Origin: NORP240 sp942492445
GTDB taxonomy: Bacteria; Pseudomonadota; Gammaproteobacteria; Pseudomonadales; Pseudohongiellaceae
DNA: 33,393 nucleotides
Direction: 5' to 3'
NCBI GenBank assembly: GCA_942492445.1
Contig: CALOEW010000038.1
Span: 1-33,393 of the forward strand
Below, one piece after another: positions 8,678 to 17,400 of this stretch. The notes beneath the pieces were generated by a model, which saw nothing but the letters and a program-made list of their open reading frames with translations, ran no database searches and was not told where the DNA came from. Made by a program: the position numbers and the translations under genes. Numbering within the stretch: the first letter of the stretch is position 1; each line of letters opens with the position of its first letter.

Positions 8678-9271
8678 ATGAGTTTTTTAAGAAACCGTGG
8701 TGATGCCGTGATGGCAACTCGGCCGGGATCGTCATCTCGATATGGGTCGGTTGCAGTTCTATTACACTGGCTTACTTTGTTACTTATAGTGGTCATCTAT
8801 GCCACGATTGAGGTCCATGAGATGATACCAAGGGGCAATCCCTTGCGCGGCGCGGCCGAAGACTGGCATATTTATCTTGGCTTCGTTCTCCTGCCGATAG
8901 CTTTGTTCCGCCTGGCCAATATTCGACGCAGGCCATCGCCACCTATTACTCCGTCGCCACCGGCATGGCAGCTGAAGTTGACTTATTGGATGAAAGTCTA
9001 TCTGTACGGGTTGATGATCGGCATGCCGCTTCTGGGCTGGATCTATCTAAGCGCTGACGGTGCGGTGATCAATGTCTGGGCATTTCCGCTTCCCGCCATT
9101 GTGCCAGAGTCGGAAGGCCTGGCCGAAATCGCTGAAGAGGCACATGCTCTGTTGGGCACATCGGGTTACCTGTTTATCACCCTGCACGCTCTGGCTGCAC
9201 TTTTCCACCACTATCTGGTTCGGGATGATACCCTGGCCAGGATGTTACCTCGGTTCATGTTGAGGAAATGA
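8678..9271 (+). CDS. Cytochrome b561
   Basis: A four-helix membrane dihaem cytochrome of 197 residues (CybB/YodB type) that moves electrons from ubiquinol or superoxide in the inner membrane. Histidines expected to bind haem occur in VLLHWLTLLLIV (helix 1), DWHIYLGFVLLP (helix 2), and EEAHALLG with TLHALAALFHH (helix 4). The start at 8678 is chosen for the GGAGG placed 8 bases upstream; a longer frame from 8612 lacks this and would put a useless extension on the protein. The gene stands alone and is followed by a strong hairpin terminator. Confidence 0.9.
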   Translation: MSFLRNRGDAVMATRPGSSSRYGSVAVLLHWLTLLLIVVIYATIEVHEMIPRGNPLRGAAEDWHIYLGFVLLPIALFRLANIRRRPSPPITPSPPAWQLKLTYWMKVYLYGLMIGMPLLGWIYLSADGAVINVWAFPLPAIVPESEGLAEIAEEAHALLGTSGYLFITLHALAALFHHYLVRDDTLARMLPRFMLRK

Positions 9272-9348
9272 CTGGATGTATTGTCGGCGACGTCATGGAC
9301 TTGACGTAGTGAATTACAGGGCTGGAATCCCGAAGCGCAAAATAAGAC

Positions 9349-9375
9349 CGGGGGCCATTGGCCCCCGTTCTTTTT
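9349..9375. terminator. Rho-independent terminator, likely bidirectional
   Basis: CGGGGGCC-ATT-GGCCCCCG forms an 8-base-pair stem, followed on the plus strand by TTCTTTTT. Read on the minus strand the same stem is followed by GTCTTATTTT. It lies between the convergent cytochrome b561 and nhaD genes and can serve both. Confidence 0.88.
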
Positions 9376-9390
9376 GTGCATAGTATTTGA

Positions 9391-10821
9391 TCAATGGAAC
9401 ACAGTGGCAAAGCGGCCGTTTATGAGCATGTGCACGAAAATGCTGGCCACGTAACCGATGGCGATTACCGGTGTCCATTTCAGGTGGCCGAAAAATGTGT
9501 ACTTTCCGTGGGCCTGGCCCATAAGCGCTACGCCCGCTGCTGACCCGATGGAGAGCATGCTTCCCCCTACGCCCGCAGTCAAAGTCACAAGCAGCCATTG
9601 CTGTTCGTTCATCAAAGGGTTCATTTGCAGCACTGCCACCATGACTGGAATGTTGTCAACGATGGCTGATAGAACCCCGACAAGCGAGTTGGCAATAGTG
9701 GGGCCCAGGTCTGTATACATCCATTCGCTGATCAACGCCAGGTAGCCGATGAAGCCCAGCCCCCCTACGCACATGATCACACCGAAGAAAAACAGCAGGG
9801 TGTCCCACTCGGCCCGGGCCACAGCACGGAAGCTGTCGAAGGCGCTGACATCGCCCACTTGGCCGTATTCTGCATCGTCATTGGGGTGAGGTTTGTGGGT
9901 CTTGGCCAGATAGAAACCGAAGATTTTCAGGTAACCGAGACCGGTCATCATGCCAAGGAAAGGTGGCAGGTGAAGAAAATTGTGGAAGCTAACTGCCGTG
10001 GCAATCGTACAACCGAAAAGGAAGATGATGATGTATGCACCACGTTTGATACGAACCGATTCGTCTTCCACCTGGGGAATCTCGTCCGGAATGGCAAAAT
10101 ACATGATCGCTGCCGGGAGCACATAGTTGACAGCCGACGGGACGAAAAGAGCAAAGAAGGTCAGGAAATCCACCTGGCCGGACTGCCACACCATCAGGGT
10201 GGTAATGTCGCCGAACGGGGAAAACGCGCCGCCCGCATTGGCCGCGACTACTATGTTGATACACGCCAGCCCTATAAACCTGTCGTTACCCTTGCCCACC
10301 GCCATGACCACGGCACACATCACCAGGGCAGTGGTAAGGTTGTCTATGATTGGCGACAGGAAAAAGGCGATGACGCCGGTGATAATGAAGAGCTTGCGAA
10401 ATCCGAAACCGCGACCCACCAACCAGGAACGCAGGCCCTCGAATACCCGCCGCTCGGACATGGCGTTTACGTAGGTCATTGCCGCGAGCAGGAACAGGAA
10501 CAGTTCACCGAATTCCACCATAAATTCGCGCACTGCTTCCTCGGCAGCGTGATCGATGCCTTGCTGGGCGTAGGTCAGGCCGATCAGTCCCCAGATAAAT
10601 CCTGCCGCCAACATGACCGGCTTGGATTTCCGCAGCTCGGTGAACTCTTCCAGGACCACCAGGCTGTAGGCGGCCACGAAGAGTAAAATTGAGGTAATGC
10701 CTACCCAGCTGCTGGTCAGGTCGATCCGCTCACCGGAATCACCACCGCCAGAGGCCGCGAACGCAGCCAGTGGCAGAAGCAGCACGGGTAAAAGAAGTAG
10801 GTGTCTGGGGGTGGCTCTCAT
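9391..10821 (-). CDS. nhaD: NhaD-type sodium:proton antiporter
   Basis: A polytopic inner-membrane antiporter of 476 residues that exports sodium (and lithium in characterised homologues) in exchange for protons. It belongs to the NhaD branch of the ion transporter superfamily, common in marine and alkali- or salt-tolerant bacteria. Family signatures are FFLSPIIDNLTTALVM, NAGGAFSPFGDITTLMVWQ and, in the second half, VGVLSAIVDNIPVM with VGGSMLSIGSAAGVALMG. These are the inverted-repeat discontinuous helices. The N-terminus (MRATPRHLLLLPVLLLPLAA) looks like a signal peptide or first helix. The start at 10821 is preferred to an upstream ATG at 10908 for this reason and for the GCGGAA before it. 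Confidence 0.92.
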   Translation of the reverse strand: MRATPRHLLLLPVLLLPLAAFAASGGGDSGERIDLTSSWVGITSILLFVAAYSLVVLEEFTELRKSKPVMLAAGFIWGLIGLTYAQQGIDHAAEEAVREFMVEFGELFLFLLAAMTYVNAMSERRVFEGLRSWLVGRGFGFRKLFIITGVIAFFLSPIIDNLTTALVMCAVVMAVGKGNDRFIGLACINIVVAANAGGAFSPFGDITTLMVWQSGQVDFLTFFALFVPSAVNYVLPAAIMYFAIPDEIPQVEDESVRIKRGAYIIIFLFGCTIATAVSFHNFLHLPPFLGMMTGLGYLKIFGFYLAKTHKPHPNDDAEYGQVGDVSAFDSFRAVARAEWDTLLFFFGVIMCVGGLGFIGYLALISEWMYTDLGPTIANSLVGVLSAIVDNIPVMVAVLQMNPLMNEQQWLLVTLTAGVGGSMLSIGSAAGVALMGQAHGKYTFFGHLKWTPVIAIGYVASIFVHMLINGRFATVFH

Positions 10822-11267
10822 GATTGATTCCGCTTTTAATTCTTGGATGATTTCTTGCGTTTGAAGACTTACTAATTGCGGCAATGGTGTGTTGCCATTG
10901 GCCAGCAATGCAGCAAAATAGACGTTTTTAACACTACAGGCAAGTAAAACGGCTGAAAGCTGACATTCTGAAACATTTTCCCAGCGGTCATAAGGGCAAT
11001 CGATCGCAGGTCACGGAGGCTGTTTCAAAGAGGCCGGCACTGTGGCTCTTCATGCCGGCCCGGAAGCCATACAGCTGCCGCTGGCTGATGGCCTGCAATC
11101 TGAACATCACAAGGCACCGTCCCTGGAATTTTCTGCCAGGCTCACTCATGGAAAAAGTCCCTGCCGACGGGAATACAGAAGCATGGATGCTGATTCCACG
11201 GACAGATACTGGCAAACTGTGTTCTCCAAATAGTGAATAAATGAAAATCAACATAATCTGGAGCCTT
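10822..11267. other. Intergenic gap, no gene recognised
   Basis: About 440 bases lie between the divergent nhaD and thioesterase genes. Overlapping frames of 60-90 codons exist on both strands (around 10988-11254), but none has a ribosome binding site, and their residue composition looks random. GCCGGCACTGTGGCTCTTCATGCCGGC near 11033-11059 can form a GC-rich hairpin. Promoters for both flanking genes should lie here, but I cannot assign them. Confidence 0.35.
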
Positions 11268-11708
11268 ATGAAGTTTAGCCCAAAAGACTACGATATCTCA
11301 CCGGAGTACCGACATTGGCACGGCGATCGGGCAGAGGATTTTCTTGGTCCGTTTTTCTTCAAGGTTGATGGCGACACCATCCGGACAGCGTTTCGCGTCG
11401 ACGAGAGACACTGCAATGCCCACGATTCGTTGCATGGTGGTGTGATGATGACTTTCGCGGACTACACGCTTTGCCTGGCCGTAAACGGAGGAACGCAGCA
11501 AAGCGTTGCTACAGTCACCTGCAATAACGAGTTTGTGGCGCCTGCCCATAAGGGGGACCTGGTGCTGGGTTATGGCGAGGTGATCAGACGTGGCAGATCA
11601 CTGGTGTTTGTCCGCGGGGAACTGACAGTGTCCGGGAATGTTATTCTGACTTGCAGCGGCGTAATCAAATTGTTGAGAACCTCAGCGGATCAAACCTCCA
11701 ATCGCTAA
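11268..11708 (+). CDS. PaaI-family hotdog thioesterase
   Basis: A cytoplasmic single-domain hotdog protein of 146 residues that likely hydrolyses acyl-CoA or aryl-CoA thioesters. The family signature runs from ERHCNAHDSLHGGVMMTFADYTL: the HGGVMMTFAD loop and helix carry the catalytic Asp and substrate contacts. The beta sheet VATVTCNNEFVAPAHKGD follows, then GEVIRRGRSLVFVRGELT. The start at 11268 is preferred to 11241 because TGGAG sits just upstream. It is monocistronic, facing away from nhaD and converging on the permease gene. The substrate cannot be told from sequence. Confidence 0.87.
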   Translation: MKFSPKDYDISPEYRHWHGDRAEDFLGPFFFKVDGDTIRTAFRVDERHCNAHDSLHGGVMMTFADYTLCLAVNGGTQQSVATVTCNNEFVAPAHKGDLVLGYGEVIRRGRSLVFVRGELTVSGNVILTCSGVIKLLRTSADQTSNR

Positions 11709-11755
11709 TACCCAGGTCCGCCCGGGTCTGAAAAGAGTTTTGGAGCAGGTCCGGG

Positions 11756-12985
11756 CTATCCTGACAGCCAGTTCAGTATCTCGGCGATCAGCAGGCCGGT
11801 TGAGGCCAGGAACCCCGCCACCGGAACCCAGTGTGGCACCTTGAATACCGTTTCGGGAATGGGCCCGGTTCGGCTCTTCACACGCATCAGGGAAAGGTTG
11901 ATCAGGGAAAAGATCAGCAATAAAAACGCACTGGTGGCGCGGGCCAGATTCTCCAGGGGCAGCCACAATGCCATCACAATTACCGCCAATGTCGCCAATG
12001 CCGTTGCCAGCACGGGCGTGCGGGTCGAAGGGGATACCCGGGAAAGAAAAGCTGGTAGCCAGTTTTGCCTGGACATGCCATAACACACCCGGGAAGACAT
12101 GATGATCTGGATCAGTGCACCATTGACCACGGCGACCATGGCTATCAGCGTAATGAGAACAGGCGATCTCCCCGTGACTGCGACATAAACATCTGCCAGC
12201 GGGGCATCTGATTCCGACAGGAGGTCTGGCGGCAGGACCAGCAGGACTGCGAAGGCTATGCCCATGTATAGCACCGTCGCGAGTCCCAGGCAAAGCAGGA
12301 TACTGCGGGGCAGGTTGTGTTCAGGGTTCCGGACCTCTTCGGCCACGTTCACCATGTCTTCGAATCCGACAAAGGCGTAAAAGGCCAGAAACGCTCCGGA
12401 CAGGATTCCGGGCCAGATGCCCGGATCCAGGGTGGGCCTGAAGCGCTCTATCTGTCCAGGCAGTTCTGCGAAATAGGGTAACGTGATCCACAACACCATC
12501 AGCAATCCGAACACTTCTAGCAGGGTAAACACGGCGGCGGTACGCACGGACTCCAGGATTCCCCACGCCGCCAGCATCCCAAGCAATGAAATCAACAGGA
12601 TGATGGCAAGCCAGCCGGGCACTGAGAGGAATACGTTGAGGTAGCCGACAAAACCGCGGGCGATGGTCGCAGCAGAGACGATCCCGGTCATGATCGTCAG
12701 GATTCCCACCAGGATCGACAACCCGGAAACTCCAAACCCTTCGAAAACATAAACCGGGCCGCCGGCGCTGACCGGATAACGCGAGGCCATCTCGGCATAG
12801 GTAAATGCGGTGAGTGCGGCAATGACGGAAGCCAGCAGAAACGAGAGGGGTGCCAGATTGCCTCCTTCCCCTACCACTTTGCCTACAAGTACATATATGC
12901 CGGCACCCAGAATATTGCCAAGGCCGTAGAAAGTAACCAGCCCGAATGAGAGTGTGCGCAGCAGTGGCTGTTCAGTTTCCGCCAT
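11756..12985 (-). CDS. APC-superfamily amino acid permease
   Basis: A permease of 409 residues with about 12 membrane helices. The first helix carries the APC signature FYGLGNILGAGIYVLVGKV, where the unwound G-x-G-x-G-type segment binds the substrate amino group. Later hallmarks are FLAFYAFVGFEDMVNVAEEVRNPEHNLPRS and SSRVCYGMSRQNWLPAFLSRVSPSTRTP. This matches the basic amino-acid/polyamine/organocation superfamily, close to the CAT/YfnA-like branch; the actual substrate is unknown. The start at 12985 (MAETEQ) has GGAA in place and is preferred to 13021, where the extra codons overlap a degenerate copy of the palindromic repeat. Confidence 0.88.
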   Translation of the reverse strand: MAETEQPLLRTLSFGLVTFYGLGNILGAGIYVLVGKVVGEGGNLAPLSFLLASVIAALTAFTYAEMASRYPVSAGGPVYVFEGFGVSGLSILVGILTIMTGIVSAATIARGFVGYLNVFLSVPGWLAIILLISLLGMLAAWGILESVRTAAVFTLLEVFGLLMVLWITLPYFAELPGQIERFRPTLDPGIWPGILSGAFLAFYAFVGFEDMVNVAEEVRNPEHNLPRSILLCLGLATVLYMGIAFAVLLVLPPDLLSESDAPLADVYVAVTGRSPVLITLIAMVAVVNGALIQIIMSSRVCYGMSRQNWLPAFLSRVSPSTRTPVLATALATLAVIVMALWLPLENLARATSAFLLLIFSLINLSLMRVKSRTGPIPETVFKVPHWVPVAGFLASTGLLIAEILNWLSG

Positions 12986-13035
12986 GTTAGATTCCAACAG
13001 ATTTCTGAATAACTCCCGCAAGGCTTACGCAGACT

Positions 13036-13073
13036 AGGAACCTCTGCTTAAGTCCCTTATTCAGAGGTTCCTT
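13036..13073. repeat. Dispersed palindromic repeat, compact copy
   Basis: AGGAACCTCTG at 13036-13046 pairs with CAGAGGTTCCT at 13062-13072, leaving a loop that contains the AAGTCCC core. It is the same element as at 21913-21968 but with one arm shortened. It lies in the leader of the permease gene. A degenerate match (TTTCTGAATAACTCCC) precedes it at about 13001-13016. Confidence 0.75.
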
Positions 13074-13612
13074 GGGCACCGGAAACCCGGGTCCTTGCCG
13101 GTGTTCGTCATGCGGCGACTTCGCGTTAGCCGTCACCGGGTGGCCCACACCTTAAAAGGGCCAGGTATCTTATAAACTTGATCTGCCGGGCTGTTGAACG
13201 CGTGCCAGGCTGCGCTCACTCCCAGGATCAGGATTGAAAATTCCTCCCCGGAGTCCAGGGTCTGCCACGGGATAGTGGTGCAGGCCCGGGCGCTTGTGCA
13301 TTGCCCACCAGCCCGCGCAGGATAGCAATGAGTTCCCGGCAAGCCGGCGGATTTTCTTTGACCCAGGCCGACCCCACATACTTGATCCGGGCCGGCCCCA
13401 CAAAGTACTCGGCTTGCTCGAGAGTGAATCTCTGCTACCATTGTACTCTTGTCCTACCGGGACAGGTTACAACAACAGGGATTTCAAGTCAGTTCGACAG
13501 CTGGCAAGTTATGTGGCACGGGTTAACGGGAATATCAGACTATTCAGGGGAACTCCCCGGCCGGCGCCACATTGCCGGGCGTCGGACCGTTACCAGGAAG
13601 CAGTCGGGTAGA
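13074..13612. other. Intergenic gap with short imperfect tandem repeat
   Basis: About 540 bases without a recognisable gene. A 24-base unit containing GGCCG(A/G)CCCCACA occurs twice in tandem (starting about 13366 and 13390). Open frames here on both strands (for example 13133-13441 on the minus strand) have no ribosome binding site and no family similarity. In-frame codons upstream of 13613 belong to a longer frame of the DUF4105 gene but would hide its signal peptide. Confidence 0.4.
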
Positions 13613-14947
13613 ATGCTGGTTACCTTGCTCGTATTGCTTTTTGCGATTGTTGACCTGAGCAGTAGTGTCGCTCTTGAGGCAGTGGAAGGCGTTGGCGATA
13701 CGTCCCTGCCTGAAGACCTGAGCCGCGTTCATTTCTACCTTATTACCGTTGATGTCGGCAATAGTGTATGGGACAACTTCGGTCACACTGCGCTTCGGGT
13801 CGTCGACGACAACAATGACACGGATCTGATTTACAACTGGGGGCTGTTCGATACCAGTGCGGGGTTGGTTCGTTTCTCCATCGATTTTTTTCGGGGAATC
13901 ATGAACTATCAGTTGGGTACCGGCAGCCCCGGTGCCGAATTCGGCATGTACCGGCAGCAGCAACGCACGGTATGGCAGGACACCATCAACCTGAACAACC
14001 GACAGAAAGCGATTCTCTACAAGCGCCTGGTTTGGAATGTAAGGCCTGAGAATGTCGTTTATCCCTACCACTATTTCTTCGACAATTGCACCACTCGAGT
14101 GAGGGATTACCTGGACGAGGCGTTGATGGGGAAAATCCACGAAGCAACTGACAATGTCCCTACGGACAACACCTTTCGCGACCTGGTCAAGTTGCACTAC
14201 CGCTCGACGTCGCTGATCGAGTTCTCCCTGGACCTGCTGATGAACGCCAACATAGACCGGCAGGTAACCCAATGGGAGGAGATGTTTCTGCCGCTCAGCC
14301 TGAGGGCACGACTGATGAAGTTGACTTCGGATGTGGCCATAGCCGGGGCGCGCCAGCCGCTGTTGACAGATTCCACAGTAGTTGCAGAGTTTCCGCGCCC
14401 CCGGTCAGGTTTCAACCCGTATTACTGCGCTGGCACCTTCCTGCTGGTGCCGGTCTTACTCCTGTTTTTCATGCTTCGCAAGGTCTCCATGTCGTATTTT
14501 GCCACTCACTCACGAATGACCTTGAAGTCACCCGGGTTCAGTTTCAGGCTTCTCGGTCTTGTGGGGCTTGCGGTTTCCCTTCTAAGCGGAGTTTATGGCT
14601 GCCTGATGCTGGGTGGCTGGTTTTTTTCCGAACACGTGGACCTTTATACCAATGTGAATTTACTGCTCTGCTGGCCCACGGACCTGTTGGGTGTCCTTGT
14701 CGCCGGCCGCTGGTTTATTCTGGCCAGACCCTGGCCACTGACTCACAACAGTGCGCCGTTCATCAATTATTACATGCTGTTGCGACTCGTTTCCGTCGTC
14801 GTTTACGCAGCGATCGCGGGTTTCAATGTAACTGCCCAATCGGTATTGCCCCTGGTGATGACCGTGGCACCGGGAATGTTCTTGCTGATGATGCTGGTCT
14901 GGACCGTGGGCTTCGAACCAGCCAGATCCAAGAATCTGCTCGTCTGA
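13613..14947 (+). CDS. DUF4105 (Lnb-type) membrane protein
   Basis: A protein of 444 residues. A signal segment (MLVTLLVLLFAIVDLSSSVA) leads to a periplasmic DUF4105 domain and then four or five membrane helices. Family hallmarks are VWDNFGHTALRV, LIYNWGLFDTSAGLVRF and YHYFFDNCTTRVRDYLDEAL; the His, Asn and Cys residues in these motifs are the most conserved of the family. The C-terminal half (FLLVPVLLLFFML onward) is membrane embedded. DUF4105 proteins are envelope proteins whose reaction is not established. The start at 13613 is chosen so that the signal peptide is N-terminal; the ribosome binding site is weak (GGGTAGA). Confidence 0.82.
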   Translation: MLVTLLVLLFAIVDLSSSVALEAVEGVGDTSLPEDLSRVHFYLITVDVGNSVWDNFGHTALRVVDDNNDTDLIYNWGLFDTSAGLVRFSIDFFRGIMNYQLGTGSPGAEFGMYRQQQRTVWQDTINLNNRQKAILYKRLVWNVRPENVVYPYHYFFDNCTTRVRDYLDEALMGKIHEATDNVPTDNTFRDLVKLHYRSTSLIEFSLDLLMNANIDRQVTQWEEMFLPLSLRARLMKLTSDVAIAGARQPLLTDSTVVAEFPRPRSGFNPYYCAGTFLLVPVLLLFFMLRKVSMSYFATHSRMTLKSPGFSFRLLGLVGLAVSLLSGVYGCLMLGGWFFSEHVDLYTNVNLLLCWPTDLLGVLVAGRWFILARPWPLTHNSAPFINYYMLLRLVSVVVYAAIAGFNVTAQSVLPLVMTVAPGMFLLMMLVWTVGFEPARSKNLLV

Positions 14948-14993
14948 TCAACAAAGCTTGACTACGACGGTGAGCCGGGCTGACTGGCAGCCA

Positions 14994-15030
14994 ATAAAAA
15001 AGCCCCGACCCTTCTAGGGGCCGGGGCTTG
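14994..15030 (-). terminator. Rho-independent terminator of pal
   Basis: On the minus strand, AAGCCCCGGCCCC-TAGA-AGGGTCGGGGCTTTTTTA forms a GC-rich stem followed by a run of T, about 20 bases after the pal stop codon. On the plus strand the stem has no T run, so it serves pal mainly. Confidence 0.88.
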
Positions 15031-15050
15031 GCTTACAGGGCTCAAGACTC

Positions 15051-15596
15051 TCAGCGAGAAACTATTTCCACGCGGCGGTTACGCTGGTAAGCCGACTCGC
15101 TGGTGCCGGTGTCGGCAGGGCGTTCTTCTCCGTAGCTTACAACTTCAATCTGGGAACGGGACGCGCCATTGACAATAAGAAAATTCATGATGCTCTGGGC
15201 GCGACGTTCGCCCAGGGCCAGGTTGTATTCCCGGGTCCCCCGTTCATCGGCATGGCCTTCCAGACGGATTCGGCTGTTGGAGTTGGCGGCCAGATTGCGG
15301 GCATGGTAGGTAAGAACATCGCGGTCCGCAGGGCGAAACTCTGCAACATCAAAATCAAAATAGAAAACAGTGGTCTGCAGTGCCGCTCGTTCGATACTGG
15401 CCTGTTGTTCAGCAGCCCGGCGTTCCGCCTCATTCTGCAGTTGTTGGGTCCGCTGAGTGGTCGCATCGATGTCAGACAGGCCGGAATCGGACTCTCCACC
15501 TGCCTGCTCTTCCATATCACCGCTCGAGCTACAAGCAACCATGCCAATCAGGGCAATCAGAACCAGAAGGTTCCGGGCATACTTTGAAATTTTCAT
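15051..15596 (-). CDS. pal: Peptidoglycan-associated lipoprotein (Pal, OmpA-like C-terminus)
   Basis: An outer-membrane lipoprotein of 181 residues. The signal peptide ends at a lipobox MVAC with lipidated Cys22. A Glu/Gln/Ala-rich linker (about 50-75) precedes the OmpA-like peptidoglycan-binding domain: VFYFDFDVAEFRPADRDVL, RLEGHADERGTREYNLALG and RRVEIVSR, including the Asp/Arg residues that bind diaminopimelate. The start at 15596 has GGAG upstream; the longer frame to 15623 is not needed. Unusually it is not downstream of tolB or upstream of cpoB; neighbours are a convergent DUF4105 gene and sulfur-transport genes. It may be a second Pal paralogue. It has its own terminator. Confidence 0.88.
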   Translation of the reverse strand: MKISKYARNLLVLIALIGMVACSSSGDMEEQAGGESDSGLSDIDATTQRTQQLQNEAERRAAEQQASIERAALQTTVFYFDFDVAEFRPADRDVLTYHARNLAANSNSRIRLEGHADERGTREYNLALGERRAQSIMNFLIVNGASRSQIEVVSYGEERPADTGTSESAYQRNRRVEIVSR

Positions 15597-15761
15597 TTTG
15601 TCTCCTACGTTGGATATTCCCACTATGTTTTCCGACTCGGCCCGGCGAACAGGTCGTCAGGTGCGCGCAACATACAGTAAAAGGCGATTCAGTTCTATTG
15701 ATCGGCGCATAAATCATTTTTTTGACATTTTTCGATTTCACCAAGAGCCAGCAGACCAGCA

Positions 15762-16196
15762 TCACGTTTCAAGCACCAGCCTGTGAAACACCATGCCTGC
15801 CAGCATTGCCGCGACAAAAAGCCAGATCGATTCGTTCAGCGTCACCAGCGCCGCCAGAGCCGGGCCCGGGCAGAGACCGGCCAATCCCCACCCCAGGCCG
15901 AACAATAATGCACCTCCCAGCAGTTGTCGGTCCACATCCGTCCTGGTTGGCAGGTAAAACCGGGACTCGAGAAGCGGACGGTCCCGTTTCAGTATCAGCT
16001 GGAACGATGGCAGGGTAATGGCCAGGGCGCCCGCCATTACCAGCGCCAGACTCGGGTCCCAGTTTCCGGCCAGGTCGAGAAACCCGATGACCTTGGCAGG
16101 GTTTACCATGGCAGATACTGACAGGCCCAGGCCAAACAGCAGCCCGGAACCAAAGACGGCAGCCAGGGCAAGGGGTTGATTGGGTCTGGTTGTCAT
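15762..16196 (-). CDS. YeeE/YedE-type sulfur transport subunit (PmpB-like half)
   Basis: A membrane protein of 144 residues, about four helices, half of a YeeE/YedE-type permease. It carries LLFGLGLSVSAMVNPAKVIGFLDLAGNWDPSLAL and, near the end, LLFGLGWGLAGLCPGPALAAL with the conserved Cys of the family. Homologues (PmpA/PmpB, TsuA) take up thiosulfate or other reduced sulfur through conserved cysteines. Its ATG overlaps the stop of the preceding half by four bases (ATGA), so the two are made together. I infer a two-component sulfur-compound transporter; substrate unproven. Confidence 0.85.
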   Translation of the reverse strand: MTTRPNQPLALAAVFGSGLLFGLGLSVSAMVNPAKVIGFLDLAGNWDPSLALVMAGALAITLPSFQLILKRDRPLLESRFYLPTRTDVDRQLLGGALLFGLGWGLAGLCPGPALAALVTLNESIWLFVAAMLAGMVFHRLVLET

Positions 16197-16624
16197 GACA
16201 TTGCTCCTATTATATGCCTGGTCAGAAAAACCGTGACGATCGCCGTCAACATGAAAACCAGCGTGGCTGCAAAGGAGCGTTTGGATACCCGGGCAATTCC
16301 GCAGATGCCATGGCCGCTGGTACATCCGCTTCCCAGTCGTGTGCCGAAACCTACCAGAAAACCTGCCAGGATACTCAGTAGAGGTGTTGCCTGGGGGATG
16401 GACTCGATTGGCGCGCCGCGTATCAGCATAAACAGCAGAGCACCGCACAGCAGGCCCAGAATGAAAAGCACTCGCCAGACTGCATCAGTCTTCACCGGGA
16501 AGAGTACACCACCAAGTATGCCGCTTATTCCGGTGATGCGACCGTTGATCCATAGCATCAGCGTTGCGGCCGTGCCAATAAGTGCGCCTCCGAGCAAGGC
16601 GCTCAAGGGGGTGAAGTTTTCCAT
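16193..16624 (-). CDS. YeeE/YedE-type sulfur transport subunit (PmpA-like half)
   Basis: A membrane protein of 143 residues and first gene of the overlapping pair. Hallmarks are LLGGALIGTAATLMLWINGRITGISGILGG and the Cys-bearing GFGTRLGSGCTSGHGICGIAR, the signature of YeeE/YedE transporters. The ATG lies just downstream of a 240-base gap that faces the plus-strand lipoprotein gene, so the promoter is probably there. In other bacteria such pairs are often linked to persulfide dioxygenases or BigR/SoxR-type regulators; none is seen here. Confidence 0.87.
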   Translation of the reverse strand: MENFTPLSALLGGALIGTAATLMLWINGRITGISGILGGVLFPVKTDAVWRVLFILGLLCGALLFMLIRGAPIESIPQATPLLSILAGFLVGFGTRLGSGCTSGHGICGIARVSKRSFAATLVFMLTAIVTVFLTRHIIGAMS

Positions 16625-16875
16625 ATTTGCCAGTACCTGCTATGTTGAAATTGCCTTGCTGATATTAGCAGGTTGTACACGCCTGATGGGAGCCATCGGT
16701 GCGTCGTTCCGGTAGTTGCTGCAACCACCGACTGGACGTTGATTGTGGTTATGACCCGAATCCAGAGTCCGGTTACATCTCGTTACAATCCAAGGTGCCG
16801 GGGAAAGTGGAGATTTGTGGTATAAGGCCATCTACAATTTGACCCTCGTCTACGAAACTGGAGGAAGTGACTAAA

Positions 16876-17400
16876 ATGAATTATGTGAAACGGATAAAAG
16901 CAGCGCTAATGATAGTGATGCTGGTGTTCACAGGCTGTGCCCAGACGGGATTACGAATCGGCAACACAGTGACCCTTTGCTGTCCGGGTAATTACGCGGA
17001 TTACGAAGCTTATCGCCTGCAGACCGAAAATATGCCGATCTTCCTGCGCGACTGGGTAGTGGAGATGTTCGACACCGCATTCCAGGAACGGGGTCTGGAA
17101 CGAAATGACCAGATCAACGATCTGATCGTCACGCTTTCCTACCAGCATGTGAATCTGAACCCCGAAACGGAGGATATCAACCCGTTTATCAGGCAGGAAT
17201 CCATAGACGTGGAATTGCGCTACATTGCAGTAGTCGGAATCTCCATGCGTGAGACCCGCAGCGGTGAAGAAGTCTGGGCTGGGCAGATCAGTCGTATTCA
17301 CACCGTGTCCCCGGGGGAGTACATGCACGAAGGTCCCGCCAGGGTTGCTTTTCTGGAAACCTATCGGGATCTCCTGAGTAATTATCCCGGAAGGGATTGA
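16876..17400 (+). CDS. Small lipoprotein, DUF4136-like
   Basis: A predicted lipoprotein of 174 residues. The signal peptide ends FTGC with Cys21, followed by a domain with two more cysteines (TLCCPGNYADYEAYRLQ). The later part alternates strands and helices: NDLIVTLSYQHVNLNPE, SIDVELRYIAVVGISMRETRSGEEVWAGQISRI and ARVAFLETYRDLLSNYPGR. This resembles the DUF4136 or related outer-membrane lipoprotein folds, but the match is loose. The ATG at 16876 is chosen over a GTG at 16867 because GGAGGA sits at the correct distance from the ATG. It is monocistronic. Function unknown. Confidence 0.7.
   Translation: MNYVKRIKAALMIVMLVFTGCAQTGLRIGNTVTLCCPGNYADYEAYRLQTENMPIFLRDWVVEMFDTAFQERGLERNDQINDLIVTLSYQHVNLNPETEDINPFIRQESIDVELRYIAVVGISMRETRSGEEVWAGQISRIHTVSPGEYMHEGPARVAFLETYRDLLSNYPGRD

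Noticed and set aside
9859..10686. 275-codon plus-strand frame
   Set aside because: A shadow of nhaD, whose minus-strand product is a clear family match.
10988..11254. 88-codon minus-strand and overlapping plus-strand frames
   Set aside because: Mutually overlapping with no start signals; treated as intergenic.
13133..13441. 102-codon minus-strand frame upstream of the permease
   Set aside because: No ribosome binding site or known domain, and it includes the tandem repeat at 13366.
15717..15735. TTGACA-like sequence TTTTTTGACATTTTTCGA as a promoter
   Set aside because: It points along the plus strand, away from pal and into the end of the YeeE-type gene, with no gene to serve.
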